A DNA stretch of 44,665 nucleotides, taken from the NCBI RefSeq assembly GCF_000171235.2, contig NZ_ABEA03000164.1, positions 1-44,665 on the forward strand, written 5' to 3'. Under the pieces are notes generated by a model, which did no database searches, was not told the origin of the DNA, and worked only from the letters and a program-made list of their open reading frames with translations. A program made the position numbers and the translations under genes. This document shows positions 32,975-43,610 of the stretch, in pieces. Numbering within the stretch: position 1 is the stretch's first letter; the number at the start of each line of letters is the position of its first letter. This DNA is from Geminisphaera colitermitum TAV2 (lineage in GTDB: Bacteria; Verrucomicrobiota; Verrucomicrobiia; Opitutales; Opitutaceae).

Positions 32975-33630
32975 CACGCGGAGGCGCGGGGACGCAGAGA
33001 AACAAACGAAGCAGACAAACCAACCGCTAATAGACGCTAATGGACGCTAATAAAGGCAGAGTTTCACGCTACGGCGCAACGGGCGCAATGCTGAGAGGCA
33101 GAGAAAATCTCACGCAGAGTCGCAGAGGCGCAGAGAAAATAATTATAAATAAACATTACAAGCATTGTATTTTTCCGGCTCTGCGTTCTCTGCGTCTCTG
33201 CGTGAGACAAAATAAACCGATTTAGAATGAATAAATTAACATACATTTCCTTCTCCTGTCTTTGTCTTCGTTATCTTCGTTTCCTTCTGTGCAATTTCCG
33301 GAACCACCCTTTATTGTGTTTTTTAATCCAACAAACCAACCGCGAATGGACGCGAATGGACGCTAATAAAGGCAGAGTTTCACGCTACGGCGCAACGGGC
33401 GCAACGCTGAGAGGCAAAGAAAATCTCACGCAGAGTCGCAGAGGCGCAGAGAAAATAATTATAGATAAACATTACAAACATTGTATTTTTCCGGCTCTGC
33501 GTTCTCTGCGTCTCTGCGTGAGATTCTTTCTGCCTCTGCGTGAGACTTCTCTTTGCCTCTCAGCGTTGCGTCCGTCGCGCCGTGGCGAGAAATGCGGCCT
33601 TACTGTCCTTTTTTCAATGAATTAAAAAAT
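32975..33630. repeat. Composite repeat region between module 1 and the PEP-CTERM gene
   Basis: Two units of CCAACCGC[TG]AAT, AAAGGCAGAGTTTCACGCTA, GCTGAGAGGCA, TCTCACGCAGAGTCGCAGAG, an ATAATTATAAATAAACATTA centre and TGCGTTCTCTGCGTCTCTGC. A right-half remnant of MITE A lies near 33250-33310 (TTATCTTCGTTTCCTTCTGT). No gene. Confidence 0.75.
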
Positions 33631-33643
33631 CAAAGATTTACCC

Positions 33644-34528
33644 ATGAACACAAAATCAAAAAACAACTACGGCAGCCTGCTATTGCGGGTGTTGCCCATC
33701 CTCGTGCTGGCGCTGTCTGTTTCCACCCCTGCCGGAGCCTATACCCAGTGGAATTATAGTGGCCGCGGCGACTGGTCCGATCCCAACTACTGGAACGGTG
33801 GCGTGCCTGACGCCAGTCAAGACAACGCGGACATCCCCGCTTGGGTCGGGGGCACCGCCGTTATGACTGGACTGAACGTCACTGTCCTCATGGTACCGGA
33901 TGCCTGCCTTGGCGTGGGTGGCGGTCTGGAACTGCATGCCTCGACGATGACCGCCCACGGCCTGCACACCTTTGCGGGTGGCACTGCCACGCTCTACTCC
34001 GGGTCCGTGCTGAATACGGATATTATCCATGTCAGCGAATATGGCGGAGGGACACTTTCCTTGCTGGAGTCATCCAGCCTGCATGCCTCCGATTACTTTC
34101 AGCAAAATGCGGAAGGCATCCTCACGCTCGATCTGACCGGCTGGCGCAGCCAGGGTGCTGCGCTCATCACCGCGAACAGGACCGAATTGGACGGCGGCAC
34201 GCTTAATCTGCTCTCGCTGGAAAACCTCCAGCAGAACGACAGGCTGGTGCTGATCGACAGCAATACTTTCAACGCCGGTCACTGGCAGACGCTGAAGGTC
34301 GGTGGCGTGGAGCAAACCCTGAGCGAGATAGACAGCGACACATGGGAGTTCGCCTACGATGGCGGGGTGTATGAACTCAACTATAACTACGGCACGTATG
34401 ACATTACCCTCTCGGCCCTCATCGTGCCGTACTCTGGTCCCTCCGTGCCCGAGCCTGCCACGTATGCCGCCCTCGCCGGTCTGGCGATGCTGGCGTGGGC
34501 AATCATCCGCCGCAGTCGCGGCGCCTGA
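33644..34528 (+). CDS. PEP-CTERM protein with repetitive beta (autotransporter-like) region
   Basis: A 294-residue protein with a signal peptide (NYGSLLLRVLPILVLALSV, cleavage near AGA-YTQ). The mature part begins WNYSGRGDWSDPNYWNGGVP, typical of the start of pectin-lyase-like/autotransporter-associated beta repeats in Verrucomicrobia, followed by Gly/Thr/Leu-rich strands (GGGTLSLLESSSLHASDYF, ELDGGTLNLLSLENL). It ends with VPEPATYAALAGLAMLAWAI and the basic RRSRGA, a PEP-CTERM signal for the exosortase at 2968-4680. It stands alone between two integrase-like modules, surrounded by repeats. Confidence 0.87.
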   Translation: MNTKSKNNYGSLLLRVLPILVLALSVSTPAGAYTQWNYSGRGDWSDPNYWNGGVPDASQDNADIPAWVGGTAVMTGLNVTVLMVPDACLGVGGGLELHASTMTAHGLHTFAGGTATLYSGSVLNTDIIHVSEYGGGTLSLLESSSLHASDYFQQNAEGILTLDLTGWRSQGAALITANRTELDGGTLNLLSLENLQQNDRLVLIDSNTFNAGHWQTLKVGGVEQTLSEIDSDTWEFAYDGGVYELNYNYGTYDITLSALIVPYSGPSVPEPATYAALAGLAMLAWAIIRRSRGA

Positions 34529-34529
34529 T

Positions 34530-35140
34530 AGAGCATTGTCGGTTCAATTTATCACAAGGTTTATGAGATCACGCAGAGACGCGAATAAAGGCAGGGTTTC
34601 TCGCCACGGCGCAACGGACGCCACGCTGAGAGGCAGAGAAAATCTCACGCAGAGTCGCAGAGTCGCAGAGAAAATAATTATAAATAAAAATTACAAACAT
34701 TGTATTTTTCCGGCTCTGCGTTCTCTGCGTCTCTGCGTGAGACAAAATAAACCGATTTAGAATGAATAAATTAACATACATTTCCTTCTCCTGTCTTTGT
34801 CTTCGTTATCTTCGTTCCCTTCTGTGCAATTTCCGGAACCACCCTTTATTGTGTTTTTTTAATCCAACAAACCAACCGCGAATAGACGCTAATGGACGCT
34901 AATAAAGGCAGAGTTTCACGCTACGGCGCAACGGGCGCAATGCTGAGAGGCAGAGAGAATCTCACGCAGAGTCGCAGAGGCGCAGAGAAAATAATTATAA
35001 ATAAACATTACAAATATTGTATTTTTCCGGCTCTGCGTTCTCTGCGTCTCTGCGTGAGATTTTTTCTGCCTCTGCGTGAGACTTCTCCCTGCCTCTCAGC
35101 CGTTGCGTCCGTCGCGCCGTGGCGAGAAATGCGGCCTTAC
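34530..35140. repeat. Composite repeat region between the PEP-CTERM gene and module 2
   Basis: Begins AGAGCATTGTCGGTTCAATT directly after the PEP-CTERM stop, recombined into the AAAGGCAGGGTTTC unit. Two composite units with CTCACGCAGAGTCGCAGAG arms follow, plus a MITE A right-half remnant near 34790-34850. No gene. Confidence 0.75.
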
Positions 35141-35151
35141 TGATAGCTGAA

Positions 35152-35595
35152 ATGAAAACCGTGTCATCACACCAGCAGCCCGGCACTCCCAGGGGGAAGT
35201 CGTTCAGGGAGCTTTATTGCGAGCAAAGGGGCATCTCTGAAAGGGTGTTCGTGAAGGTGGTGTTCAAGGAGTCGTTGTATGTGATGGCGCGGGTGCTGTA
35301 TCCGTTGATCGTATGGATGGAGCCGGATTTTTTCAGGGTGGATATTGATTTGGTGGCGTCGGCGGGAAAGTTGCGGAGTATGCGGGGGTATGGGATGGTG
35401 ATGATGAGATATAATTATCTATCGCCTGAAGATGGTTTTTGGCGGAACTTGTTGAGGTTGAGAATTTCGAGGGGGCGTTTGCGGGAGTTGTTGCAGCAGA
35501 CGTTCGAGGTGGAGCGCGACAGGGAGGCGAGAATTCAGGCGCTGTTGGGAGCGGGGGAGCAAGTTGCCGCTCCATGCGAAATCCAATTACCATGA
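35152..35595 (+). CDS. Conserved small helical protein, partner of an integrase-like gene (module 2)
   Basis: About 147 residues from ATG 35152 (MKTVSSHQQ). It matches the module 1 protein through KSFRELYCEQRGISERVF, MARVLYPLIVWMEPDFFRVD, SAGKLRSMRGYGM and RISRGRLRELLQQTF. Its stop overlaps the start of the integrase-like gene (ATGA at 35592-35595), which implies translational coupling. It uses AGG arginine and GTG/GAG codons heavily, like its partner. Function unknown. Confidence 0.68.
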   Translation: MKTVSSHQQPGTPRGKSFRELYCEQRGISERVFVKVVFKESLYVMARVLYPLIVWMEPDFFRVDIDLVASAGKLRSMRGYGMVMMRYNYLSPEDGFWRNLLRLRISRGRLRELLQQTFEVERDREARIQALLGAGEQVAAPCEIQLP

Positions 35596-36605
35596 AAACA
35601 ACGACAACAACAGGGTACGATAAAGCGGAGGCGAGGCAGGGGTGGCAGAAGGCGGTGCGGGAGCGGATGGAGTTGCACAAGAGGATGACGAAGGTGGAGT
35701 TGATGAAGAGGAGGCGTCGTCGGGGAAAGAGGGCGATGCCGATGGAGCCGGAGGTGGCGGCGCTGATGGTGGAGATGGCGAAGAGGCCGGAGAAGCTGAG
35801 TTTTGAGGAAATCTGTGCTGGGTTGGAGAGGGGGTTGGGGAGGGTGATTTCGAGGACGACGGTGATCAACACGCTGGCCAAGCATGGGGTGAGGAGGCAT
35901 CGAGACAGGGAGCGGGCGCTGGAGGTGGAGAGGAGGATAGTGGAGGGGCTGGAGGTGGGGCCGCGGATGTTGGCAAGGGCGTTGAAACTGAATGCCGCCT
36001 TGGGTGAGCGGGGAGGGCCGGGAGAGGGGAATGAACCGGGTGAGGTGCTGACGCAGACGTTATTTCCGATAGAGCCGGTGGAGGGAAAGAAGAGGTGGCA
36101 TGTGCATGCGGTGGTGGATACGTATGGGGTGGTGGGTTTCGCGGAGTTGCATGAAGATGCAACGACGGAGACGGCAGTGGAATTGTTGGATAGGCGAGTG
36201 CTGCCGTGGTATGAGGAGAGGGGTGTGAGGGTGAGGCGGATGTTGACGAACCGGCAGAGGGTTTTTTGGGGATCGGAGGGTGAGCATGTTTACAGGGTGT
36301 ATCTGGACTTGCATGGGATAGAGTATCAGGTGATTCCGGTGGATCGACCGACGATGAACGGGAGCATGGTGAGGTTCAAACAGGCGTTGAGGAGCGAGTG
36401 GTTGCTGCCGTTGCGTCTGAGCCGTGGATTGCTGCCGGGCGAGTGGAGGGAAGGGAGCAAGCCGGAGGCGGTGGGAGGGGGTGCGCGTCGGTTGGAGCAG
36501 TTGCGCGAGCACTTTGCGCAGTGGCTGGAGCACTACAACCGTGAGTATGCGTTGCAGGGTTACAGGAATAACGGGAAGACGCCGCTGGAGTTTTGGGAGG
36601 GGTAG
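35592..36605 (+). CDS. Integrase-fold (IS481/rve-like) protein with lost catalytic residues (module 2)
   Basis: A 337-residue protein that starts in the ATGA overlap (MKTTTTTGYDK). Same architecture as module 1: HTH-like region (LSFEEICAGLERGLGRVIS, RTTVINTLAKHGV), rve-like core with HAVVDTYGVVGF, then MLTNRQRVF in place of the T-D-N-G motif (Asp to Asn) and MNGSMVRFK in place of N-G-x-x-E-R-F (Glu to Val), and the C-terminal HYNREYALQGYRNNGKTPLEF. Catalytic positions are lost with different replacements from module 1 (Ser/Ala there, Asn/Val here), yet both frames are intact. No terminal inverted repeats or target duplications were found around the modules. Confidence 0.75.
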   Translation: MKTTTTTGYDKAEARQGWQKAVRERMELHKRMTKVELMKRRRRRGKRAMPMEPEVAALMVEMAKRPEKLSFEEICAGLERGLGRVISRTTVINTLAKHGVRRHRDRERALEVERRIVEGLEVGPRMLARALKLNAALGERGGPGEGNEPGEVLTQTLFPIEPVEGKKRWHVHAVVDTYGVVGFAELHEDATTETAVELLDRRVLPWYEERGVRVRRMLTNRQRVFWGSEGEHVYRVYLDLHGIEYQVIPVDRPTMNGSMVRFKQALRSEWLLPLRLSRGLLPGEWREGSKPEAVGGGARRLEQLREHFAQWLEHYNREYALQGYRNNGKTPLEFWEG

Positions 36606-36900
36606 GAGTGGTCTCACGCGGAGGCGCGGGGGCGCGGAGAGGCTGTTTTTCCCGCCTTTATTAGCGTCCATGGCGGACTGTCGCTTCGCTCGAAACGCGT
36701 TCATTCGCGGTTGGGTTTGGGATTGGGATCGGAAACATCCATTCTCCCTAAAAATGAGGTCGCGCTTGCGCGATTGATTGGTCAGCCTTGCCGTCCATTC
36801 AATCCGCCCCTGCCGGACCAAGGCCAGTGTCCGTCCGGCACATTTTTCGAGCCCTCTCCTGCAGCACCCTCCCACGTCCCAACTCCGTCCTCGCCCCACC
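36606..36900. other. Intergenic region with repeat remnants
   Basis: Contains GTCTCACGCGGAGGCGCGGG and TTTATTAGCGTCCATGG / CATTCGCGGTTG fragments of the composite repeats up to about 36,715, then about 180 bp upstream of the GGCT-like gene with no identifiable motif. Confidence 0.5.
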
Positions 36901-37269
36901 ATGTCGTCCACGCAACGCCTCTTTGTTTACGGCACGCTGAAACGCGGCGGCCTGCATCACCCCCTGATGGCCGGACAACGCTTTATCTCGCTCGCCCGCA
37001 CCCTCCCACGCTACCGGCTGCACGATGTGGGCGGATTTCCCGGGATGGTCGAAGACCCGGCCAACCCGCTCGCCGTGGAAGGAGAGGTCTGGGAGGTGGA
37101 CTCGTTTGGCCTTGACGTGCTCGACCAGTTGGAAGGCACCAACGAGGGCCTGTATGCGCGGGTGCCCGTGCCCCTCGCCGCTCCGCTTCAGAGCCTGCCC
37201 GTGCAGACCTATCTTTACCTGCGCCCCGTGGCCGGTTGCCCGGATAGTGGCGCGTGCTGGATTGTCTGA
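36901..37269 (+). CDS. Gamma-glutamylcyclotransferase-like (AIG2/GGCT fold) protein
   Basis: A 122-residue protein from ATG 36901. The GGCT-fold signature is at the N-terminus (LFVYGTLKRGGLHHPLM), followed by VGGFPGMVEDP and VEGEVWEVD, with DVLDQLEGTNEGLYAR carrying the expected acidic residue. Members cleave gamma-glutamyl amines or peptides, but the precise substrate cannot be inferred. The longer frame upstream is unsupported. It lies 83 bp before accA on the same strand. Confidence 0.8.
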   Translation: MSSTQRLFVYGTLKRGGLHHPLMAGQRFISLARTLPRYRLHDVGGFPGMVEDPANPLAVEGEVWEVDSFGLDVLDQLEGTNEGLYARVPVPLAAPLQSLPVQTYLYLRPVAGCPDSGACWIV

Positions 37270-37352
37270 TATTTGCATTTGCCCGCCCGCGCTTTCCCTC
37301 CCCCGGTTCGCTCCGGTTGACAGCCGCAATCCCCGCCTCCTAGCGTCTCCCA

Positions 37353-38333
37353 ATGGATCAACCGGCCTACACTCTGGAGTTCGAAAAACCACTGCGCGAT
37401 CTCAGCACGCAACTGGAGCAACTCCGGCAGCAGTCGCTCGAAAACAAACTCGATCTCGGAACCGAAATCGCCGCCATCGAGAAAAAAATCTCCGCCACCC
37501 AGCGCGAGATCTACACCACCCTCTCGCCCTGGCAGCGCGTGCAGATTGCCCGCCACCCGAAACGCCCCTACGCCCTCGATTACATCAACGCCCTCTGCGA
37601 CGATTTTCTGGAACTGCACGGCGACCGCCAGTTCAACGACGACCGCGCCCTCATCGGCGGCACCGCCTTTTTCAAAGGCGAGTCGATCATGGTCATCGCC
37701 CAGCAAAAAGGCCGCGACACCAAGGAAAAGATCATCCGCAATTTCGGCATGCCCCAGCCCGAAGGCTACCGCAAGGCGCTCCGCCTGATGAAAATCGCGG
37801 AAAAATTCGGCCTCCCCGTCATCACCTTTATCGACACCCCCGGCGCCTATCCCGGCATCGGTTCCGAGGAGCGCCACGTCTCCGAAGCCATCGCCGTCAA
37901 TCTGCGCGAGATGGCCATGCTGCGCATCCCGACCATCTCCGTCGTTGTCGGTGAAGGCGGTTCCGGAGGCGCGCTCGGCATTGGCGTCACTGACCGCGTG
38001 CTCATTTTTGAGAACAGCTACTACTCCGTGATCTCGCCCGAAGGCTGCGCTGCGATTCTCTGGAAAGACCCCGCCGCCGCGCCCAAGGCCGCCGAAGCGC
38101 TCAAGCTCAACGCCGACCAACTCTCCAAACTCCACGTCGTCGATGACGTGATTCCCGAACCCTACGGCGGAGCGCATCACGATCCCGCCAAGGCTGCCAC
38201 CGCCCTTGCCACTGCGCTGCAAAAGCACCTGCGCGAACTCCGCCAGTTGGACGAAGCCGCTCTGCTCGACCAACGCTACGAACGCTACCGCCACCTCGGC
38301 ACCTTTGAAGAAGCGGGAGCCGTGCGAAGCTAA
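37353..38333 (+). CDS. accA: Acetyl-CoA carboxylase carboxyltransferase, alpha subunit
   Basis: A 326-residue protein, normal length for AccA, which with AccD transfers CO2 from carboxybiotin to acetyl-CoA in the first committed step of fatty-acid synthesis. Visible family features are LEFEKPLRDL and the coiled N-terminal segment, ARHPKRPYALDYI, FLELHGDRQFNDD, AQQKGRDTKEKIIRNFGMP, FIDTPGAYPGIGSEERH, and VVGEGGSGGALGIGV with SVISPEGCAAILWKD after it. No accD is present in the window. Confidence 0.96.
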   Translation: MDQPAYTLEFEKPLRDLSTQLEQLRQQSLENKLDLGTEIAAIEKKISATQREIYTTLSPWQRVQIARHPKRPYALDYINALCDDFLELHGDRQFNDDRALIGGTAFFKGESIMVIAQQKGRDTKEKIIRNFGMPQPEGYRKALRLMKIAEKFGLPVITFIDTPGAYPGIGSEERHVSEAIAVNLREMAMLRIPTISVVVGEGGSGGALGIGVTDRVLIFENSYYSVISPEGCAAILWKDPAAAPKAAEALKLNADQLSKLHVVDDVIPEPYGGAHHDPAKAATALATALQKHLRELRQLDEAALLDQRYERYRHLGTFEEAGAVRS

Positions 38334-38484
38334 AAGGGCCGAAAGTCAAAAGATTGTCCCCATTGGCGTCGTTGCTCCTGCGCCCCCGTGCAAACAACGT
38401 TTGCTTTTTCCTGCTCGCGCCCAGAGGCGGGATTCGGTTAACACATGCCGTTTCACTTCAACCCTTTTGCCGAACAACAAAACC

Positions 38485-39780
38485 GTGCGAGTCCTGCAAT
38501 TCGTCTCCAAAACCTTCGCAACAGAGCTGGCTGATTTCTGCCGCGGAGCCGTCATTCCCAAAGAAATCCAAGACTCCGTCTCCGCGATTCTCGCCGACGT
38601 GCGCGCCCGCGGAGACGAAGCCGTGGCCTACTACGCGGCCAAATTCGACGGCGCCAAACTGCGCGCCCGCGAATTTCGAGTGAAGCCAGCCGAGATCGCC
38701 GCCGCCGTCAAACGCCTGCCTGCCGCCGACAAGAAGGCGCTCGCCGCCGCCCACGAAAACATCCTCGCCTTCAACAAAAAAACCCTGCCCAACGACTGGA
38801 GCGGCAAAAACAAACACGGAGCCACCATCGGCGAGCGGTTTTATCCCATCCGCCGCGTCGGCCTCTACGTCCCCGGCGGCGAAGTGCCGCTCGTCTCCAC
38901 CGTCCTCATGACGGCCACGCTTGCCAAAATCGCCGGCTGCCCCGAGATCGCCGTCTTCACGCCCTCCAACCCGCAGGGCAAAATCGCCGACGGCCTCCTC
39001 GCCGCGCTCGCGCTCGTGGGCATCGACGAAGTTTACCGCATCGGCGGCGTGCAGGCCATCGCCGCCGCCGCCTACGGCACCCTGACCGTGCCTGCGGTGG
39101 ACAAGGTGTTCGGTCCCGGCAACGCCTACGTGTGCGAAGCCAAGCGCCAGGTTTTCGGCGTCGTCGGTGTGGATTCTTTGCCCGGCCCGAGCGAGGTCAT
39201 GGTGATCTGCGACGACACCGCCAACCCCGCCTTTACCGCCGCCGATCTGCTCGCGCAGGCCGAGCATGGATCGGGACGCGAAAAGATTTTTTTCGCCGCC
39301 ACCTCCGCCGCGATCATTGAGGCCGTCCACGTCGAGATGCGCGCGCAACTCAAGTGGCTGTCGCGCGCCGCCAAGATCGAAAAAGTGCTCGCCGACGGAT
39401 TTGTGTCGATCGAGGTGCCCAACCTCGCCGCCGCCGCTGAGGTCGCCAACTATATCGCCCCCGAACACCTCAATCTCCAGGTGAAGGACACTGCGCAAAA
39501 GACGCTCCTCAAAAACATCACCACCGCCGGCGCCATCCTCCTTGGCAACCACACCGCGACCGCGCTCGGCGACTTCGTGGCGGGTCCGAGCCATGTGCTC
39601 CCGACGGGACGCGCGGGACGTTTTTTCAGCGGACTGCGCGTGGCCGACTTCATGCGTCGCACAAGCGTGGTTGGCTACACCAAGCCCGGCGTGAAAAAAG
39701 CCGAGCCCATCGTCTCGGCCTTCGCCGCGATGGAGAAACTCGACGCCCACGGACGCTCCGTGAAAATTCGCGCCGTGTGA
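38485..39780 (+). CDS. hisD: Histidinol dehydrogenase
   Basis: About 431 residues if translation starts at GTG 38485 (VRVLQFVSKTF); a TTG at 38467 would add six residues. It catalyses the last two steps of histidine synthesis, oxidising histidinol to histidine with NAD and zinc. Family motifs are GLYVPGGEVPLVSTVLM, VDKVFGPGNAYVCEAKRQVF, DSLPGPSEVMVICDD, the catalytic region AEHGSGREKIFF and YIAPEHLNLQ, and the C-terminal ALGDFVAGPSHVLPT with GRFFSGLRVADFMRRTSVVGY following. First gene of a hisD-hisC-hisB cluster; a MITE lies between it and hisC. Confidence 0.95.
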   Translation: MRVLQFVSKTFATELADFCRGAVIPKEIQDSVSAILADVRARGDEAVAYYAAKFDGAKLRAREFRVKPAEIAAAVKRLPAADKKALAAAHENILAFNKKTLPNDWSGKNKHGATIGERFYPIRRVGLYVPGGEVPLVSTVLMTATLAKIAGCPEIAVFTPSNPQGKIADGLLAALALVGIDEVYRIGGVQAIAAAAYGTLTVPAVDKVFGPGNAYVCEAKRQVFGVVGVDSLPGPSEVMVICDDTANPAFTAADLLAQAEHGSGREKIFFAATSAAIIEAVHVEMRAQLKWLSRAAKIEKVLADGFVSIEVPNLAAAAEVANYIAPEHLNLQVKDTAQKTLLKNITTAGAILLGNHTATALGDFVAGPSHVLPTGRAGRFFSGLRVADFMRRTSVVGYTKPGVKKAEPIVSAFAAMEKLDAHGRSVKIRAV

Positions 39781-39816
39781 CGCGCCGCTTTCCAGAATAC
39801 GGAAAAAACCACGCCT

Positions 39817-39951
39817 CCGTTTTTTGGACAGAATTAACAGAATTTTCGGAATTAGCAGAATTGACTGAACAAATAATCCACTGTCTGTCGGACAATTCAT
39901 TGTTAATTCCGGCAATTCCGAAAATTCCGTTAATTCTGTCTAAAAAAACGG
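39817..39951. repeat. MITE-like element E (intact) between hisD and hisC
   Basis: CCGTTTTTTGGACAGAATTA and the mirrored TAATTCTGTCTAAAAAAACG form long terminal arms, with inner ATTTTCGGAATT / AATTCCGAAAAT pairs. It could form a strong hairpin in the his mRNA. Confidence 0.78.
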
Positions 39952-39984
39952 ATTTCCTGATTTATTCCACATCCCGCCTTTTCC

Positions 39985-41088
39985 ATGCAACCGCTTCCGC
40001 ACATTGCCCGACTTCACGCCTACACGCCCGGCCTCCAGCCCACCGGCTCCGGCTGGGTGAAACTCAACACCAACGAGTGTCCCTATCCGCCCAGCCCGCG
40101 CGTTGCCGCCGCCGTGCAGGCGGAACTCGCCGGGGGGGGGGGGGAGGGCGAACGCCTCCGGCTCTATCCCAACCCGACCAGCGCCCCGCTGCGCCAGCTC
40201 GTGGCCCGCGTCCACGGCCACGGCCTGACAGAGAAAAACGTGCTCATCGGCAACGGCTCCGACGATGTATTGAATCTCCTGATACGCGCCTACGCCGGCC
40301 CCGCCGCCGCGTCCGCCGCCACCGGGTTCACCGTGCCCAGCTACTCGCTTTACCCGGTGCTTGTTGCAATCCAGGACGGCGTGTGCGTGCCGGTGGAGTT
40401 TGCCCGCGACATGCGCCTGCCCATCGAACGCATCGCGGCGTCGGGCGCCCGGATGTTTATCCTCACCTCGCCCAATGCGCCCACCGGCGTCGCCTTCAGC
40501 AACGCCGACATCGAGGGCGTGCTCGCGGCGTTCCCCGGCCTGCTCGTCGTCGATGAAGCCTACGCGCCCTTTGCCCGCGAAAACGCCGTGTCGCTCCTCG
40601 CCCGCCACCCGCGACTCGTCATCACGCGCACTCTCTCCAAGGCCCACGCGCTGGCCGGCATCCGCGTTGGCTACGCACTCGCTCACCCCGACGTGATCGA
40701 CGTGCTCGACCGCGTGCGCGACAGCTATAACGTCAACCGCCTCTCGCAAGTCGCCGCCTGCGCCGCGCTCGAAGATGCCGGTTACTACGACGCCATCATC
40801 GGCAAGATCATCGAGACCCGCGACTACTGGGCCAGTGAGTGGCGCGCCCGGCGCGGCTGGTTCACTTACGAGACGCAGGCCAACTTCATCTTTACCGAAC
40901 CCAAAAACGCCCGCGACGAGACCGGCCCCGCCGTTGCCAAGTCGCTGTATGACCACTTTGTTGCGAGCAAGATACTTGTTCGTTACTTCCCCAGCCACGC
41001 CTTGACCGCATCATTTCTGCGCATCAGCGTCGGCACCGACGACGAGATGCTCGCCGTCAATGAAGCAATCGACACATGGCTAAAATAA
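39985..41088 (+). CDS. hisC: Histidinol-phosphate aminotransferase
   Basis: A 367-residue PLP-dependent aminotransferase of the HisC type. Visible are [72 protein letters not shown] and the PLP-binding lysine in [17 protein letters not shown], plus ILVRYF and [11 protein letters not shown] near the end. It converts imidazole acetol phosphate to histidinol phosphate. A 13-G run at 40132-40144 encodes AGGGGEGE, a linker before the RLYPNPT motif, in frame as given. It overlaps hisB by 13 bp. Confidence 0.95.
   Translation: MQPLPHIARLHAYTPGLQPTGSGWVKLNTNECPYPPSPRVAAAVQAELAGGGGEGERLRLYPNPTSAPLRQLVARVHGHGLTEKNVLIGNGSDDVLNLLIRAYAGPAAASAATGFTVPSYSLYPVLVAIQDGVCVPVEFARDMRLPIERIAASGARMFILTSPNAPTGVAFSNADIEGVLAAFPGLLVVDEAYAPFARENAVSLLARHPRLVITRTLSKAHALAGIRVGYALAHPDVIDVLDRVRDSYNVNRLSQVAACAALEDAGYYDAIIGKIIETRDYWASEWRARRGWFTYETQANFIFTEPKNARDETGPAVAKSLYDHFVASKILVRYFPSHALTASFLRISVGTDDEMLAVNEAIDTWLK
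40132..40144 (+). repeat. Poly-G tract (13) in hisC
   Basis: In-frame glycine-encoding run between the N-terminal segment and the conserved YPNPT motif of HisC. Confidence 0.85.
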
Positions 41089-41720
41089 ACATCCGTCCAA
41101 AGTCTCTCCCCCCCCCCCCCCCCGTCGTGGACAATCGCACCGCCACTCTCTCCCGCAAAACAGCCGAGACCGACATCCAGCTCACGCTCGCCGTTGATGG
41201 CGCCGGACGCTCCCGGATCGACACCGGCGTGCCGTTCTTCGACCACATGCTGACGCTCTTCGCCAAGCACGGCCTCTTCGACCTCGACGTGACCTGCAAA
41301 GGCGATGTCGCCGTGGATTATCACCACACCGTGGAAGACGTTGGCCTCGTGCTCGGCGACGCGTTCAAACGCGCCCTTGGCGACAAACTCGGCATCCGCC
41401 GCTACGGATTCTTCATCCTCCCGATGGACGAGACCCTGGCGCGCATCGCCGTGGACATCGGCGGACGCCCGCACCTCGTTTACAACGTCGAAGCGCCCAC
41501 GATGTATGTGCGTGATTTCAACATCATTCTTGTGAAGGAATTCTGCCGCGCCTTCAGCAACGCCCTCGGCTGCAACCTGCACGTCGGCATCGAGTACGGC
41601 GAGGAGCCGCACCACATCGCCGAGGCGATCTTCAAGTGCCTGGCCCGCGCCCTTGACGCCGCCACGCAAATCGACCCGCGCACCGTGGGTCAACTCCCCT
41701 CGACCAAGGGGAAAATCTGA
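41076..41720 (+). CDS. hisB: Imidazoleglycerol-phosphate dehydratase
   Basis: Up to 214 residues from ATG 41076, overlapping hisC by 13 bp. The IGPD fold shows [12 protein letters not shown], the metal/substrate motifs [16 protein letters not shown] and [27 protein letters not shown] and [18 protein letters not shown]. It dehydrates imidazole glycerol phosphate. A 16-C run (41108-41123) close to the 5-prime end encodes PPPPP before the conserved region. An in-frame GTG at 41127 lies just after the tract and could start a slightly shorter, still complete enzyme of about 197 residues, which would make the protein insensitive to tract length. Which start is used is unknown. Confidence 0.95.
   Translation: MAKINIRPKSLPPPPPVVDNRTATLSRKTAETDIQLTLAVDGAGRSRIDTGVPFFDHMLTLFAKHGLFDLDVTCKGDVAVDYHHTVEDVGLVLGDAFKRALGDKLGIRRYGFFILPMDETLARIAVDIGGRPHLVYNVEAPTMYVRDFNIILVKEFCRAFSNALGCNLHVGIEYGEEPHHIAEAIFKCLARALDAATQIDPRTVGQLPSTKGKI
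41108..41123 (+). repeat. Poly-C tract (16) at the 5-prime end of hisB
   Basis: Sixteen C between the ATG at 41076 and an alternative GTG at 41127, in frame as given. Confidence 0.88.
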
Positions 41721-41723
41721 CAT

Positions 41724-41865
41724 CGGAGGGCGGGTCTCCTGACCCGCCAGACGCGGCGCAGCCGCCGCCCATCCGTATCTATCGTTCCGGAAGTGAGAGC
41801 CCGAGCCTCGCGCTTCCGTGCAAGGTTCGTCTGGCGGGGATTGGCAATAAAAACCCGCCCTCCGC
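41724..41865. repeat. Palindromic repeat block D, copy 4
   Basis: GGAGGGCGGGTCTCCTGACC to AAAAACCCGCCCTCC with CGCCAGACGCGGCGCAGCCG and TTCGTCTGGCGGGGATTGGC arms. It lies between hisB and purA and could help end the his transcript. Confidence 0.75.
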
Positions 41866-41932
41866 CTGCAGTTCCCTGTCTTCTGATATTGCCCGACCCG
41901 GTTCGGGTCGTTTCGCTCGCCCGTTTGCCATC

Positions 41933-43480
<1,548 letters not shown>

Positions 43481-43481
43481 G

Positions 43482-43583
43482 GGAGGGCGGGTCTCCCGAC
43501 CCGCCGACGGTGCGAAGCACCGCCCATCCGATTTCGGAAGGCGCGGCTGCGCCGCGTCTGGCGGGTCGGGAGACCCGCCCTCC
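43482..43583. repeat. Palindromic repeat block D, copy 5
   Basis: GGAGGGCGGGTCTCCCGACC and GGTCGGGAGACCCGCCCTCC ends with GCGGCTGCGCCGCGTCTGG inside. It separates convergent purA and the UroD-family gene and may serve as a shared terminator hairpin. Confidence 0.78.
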
Positions 43584-43610
43584 ACCCAAGGCAAAAAATA
43601 GCTCCTCACT

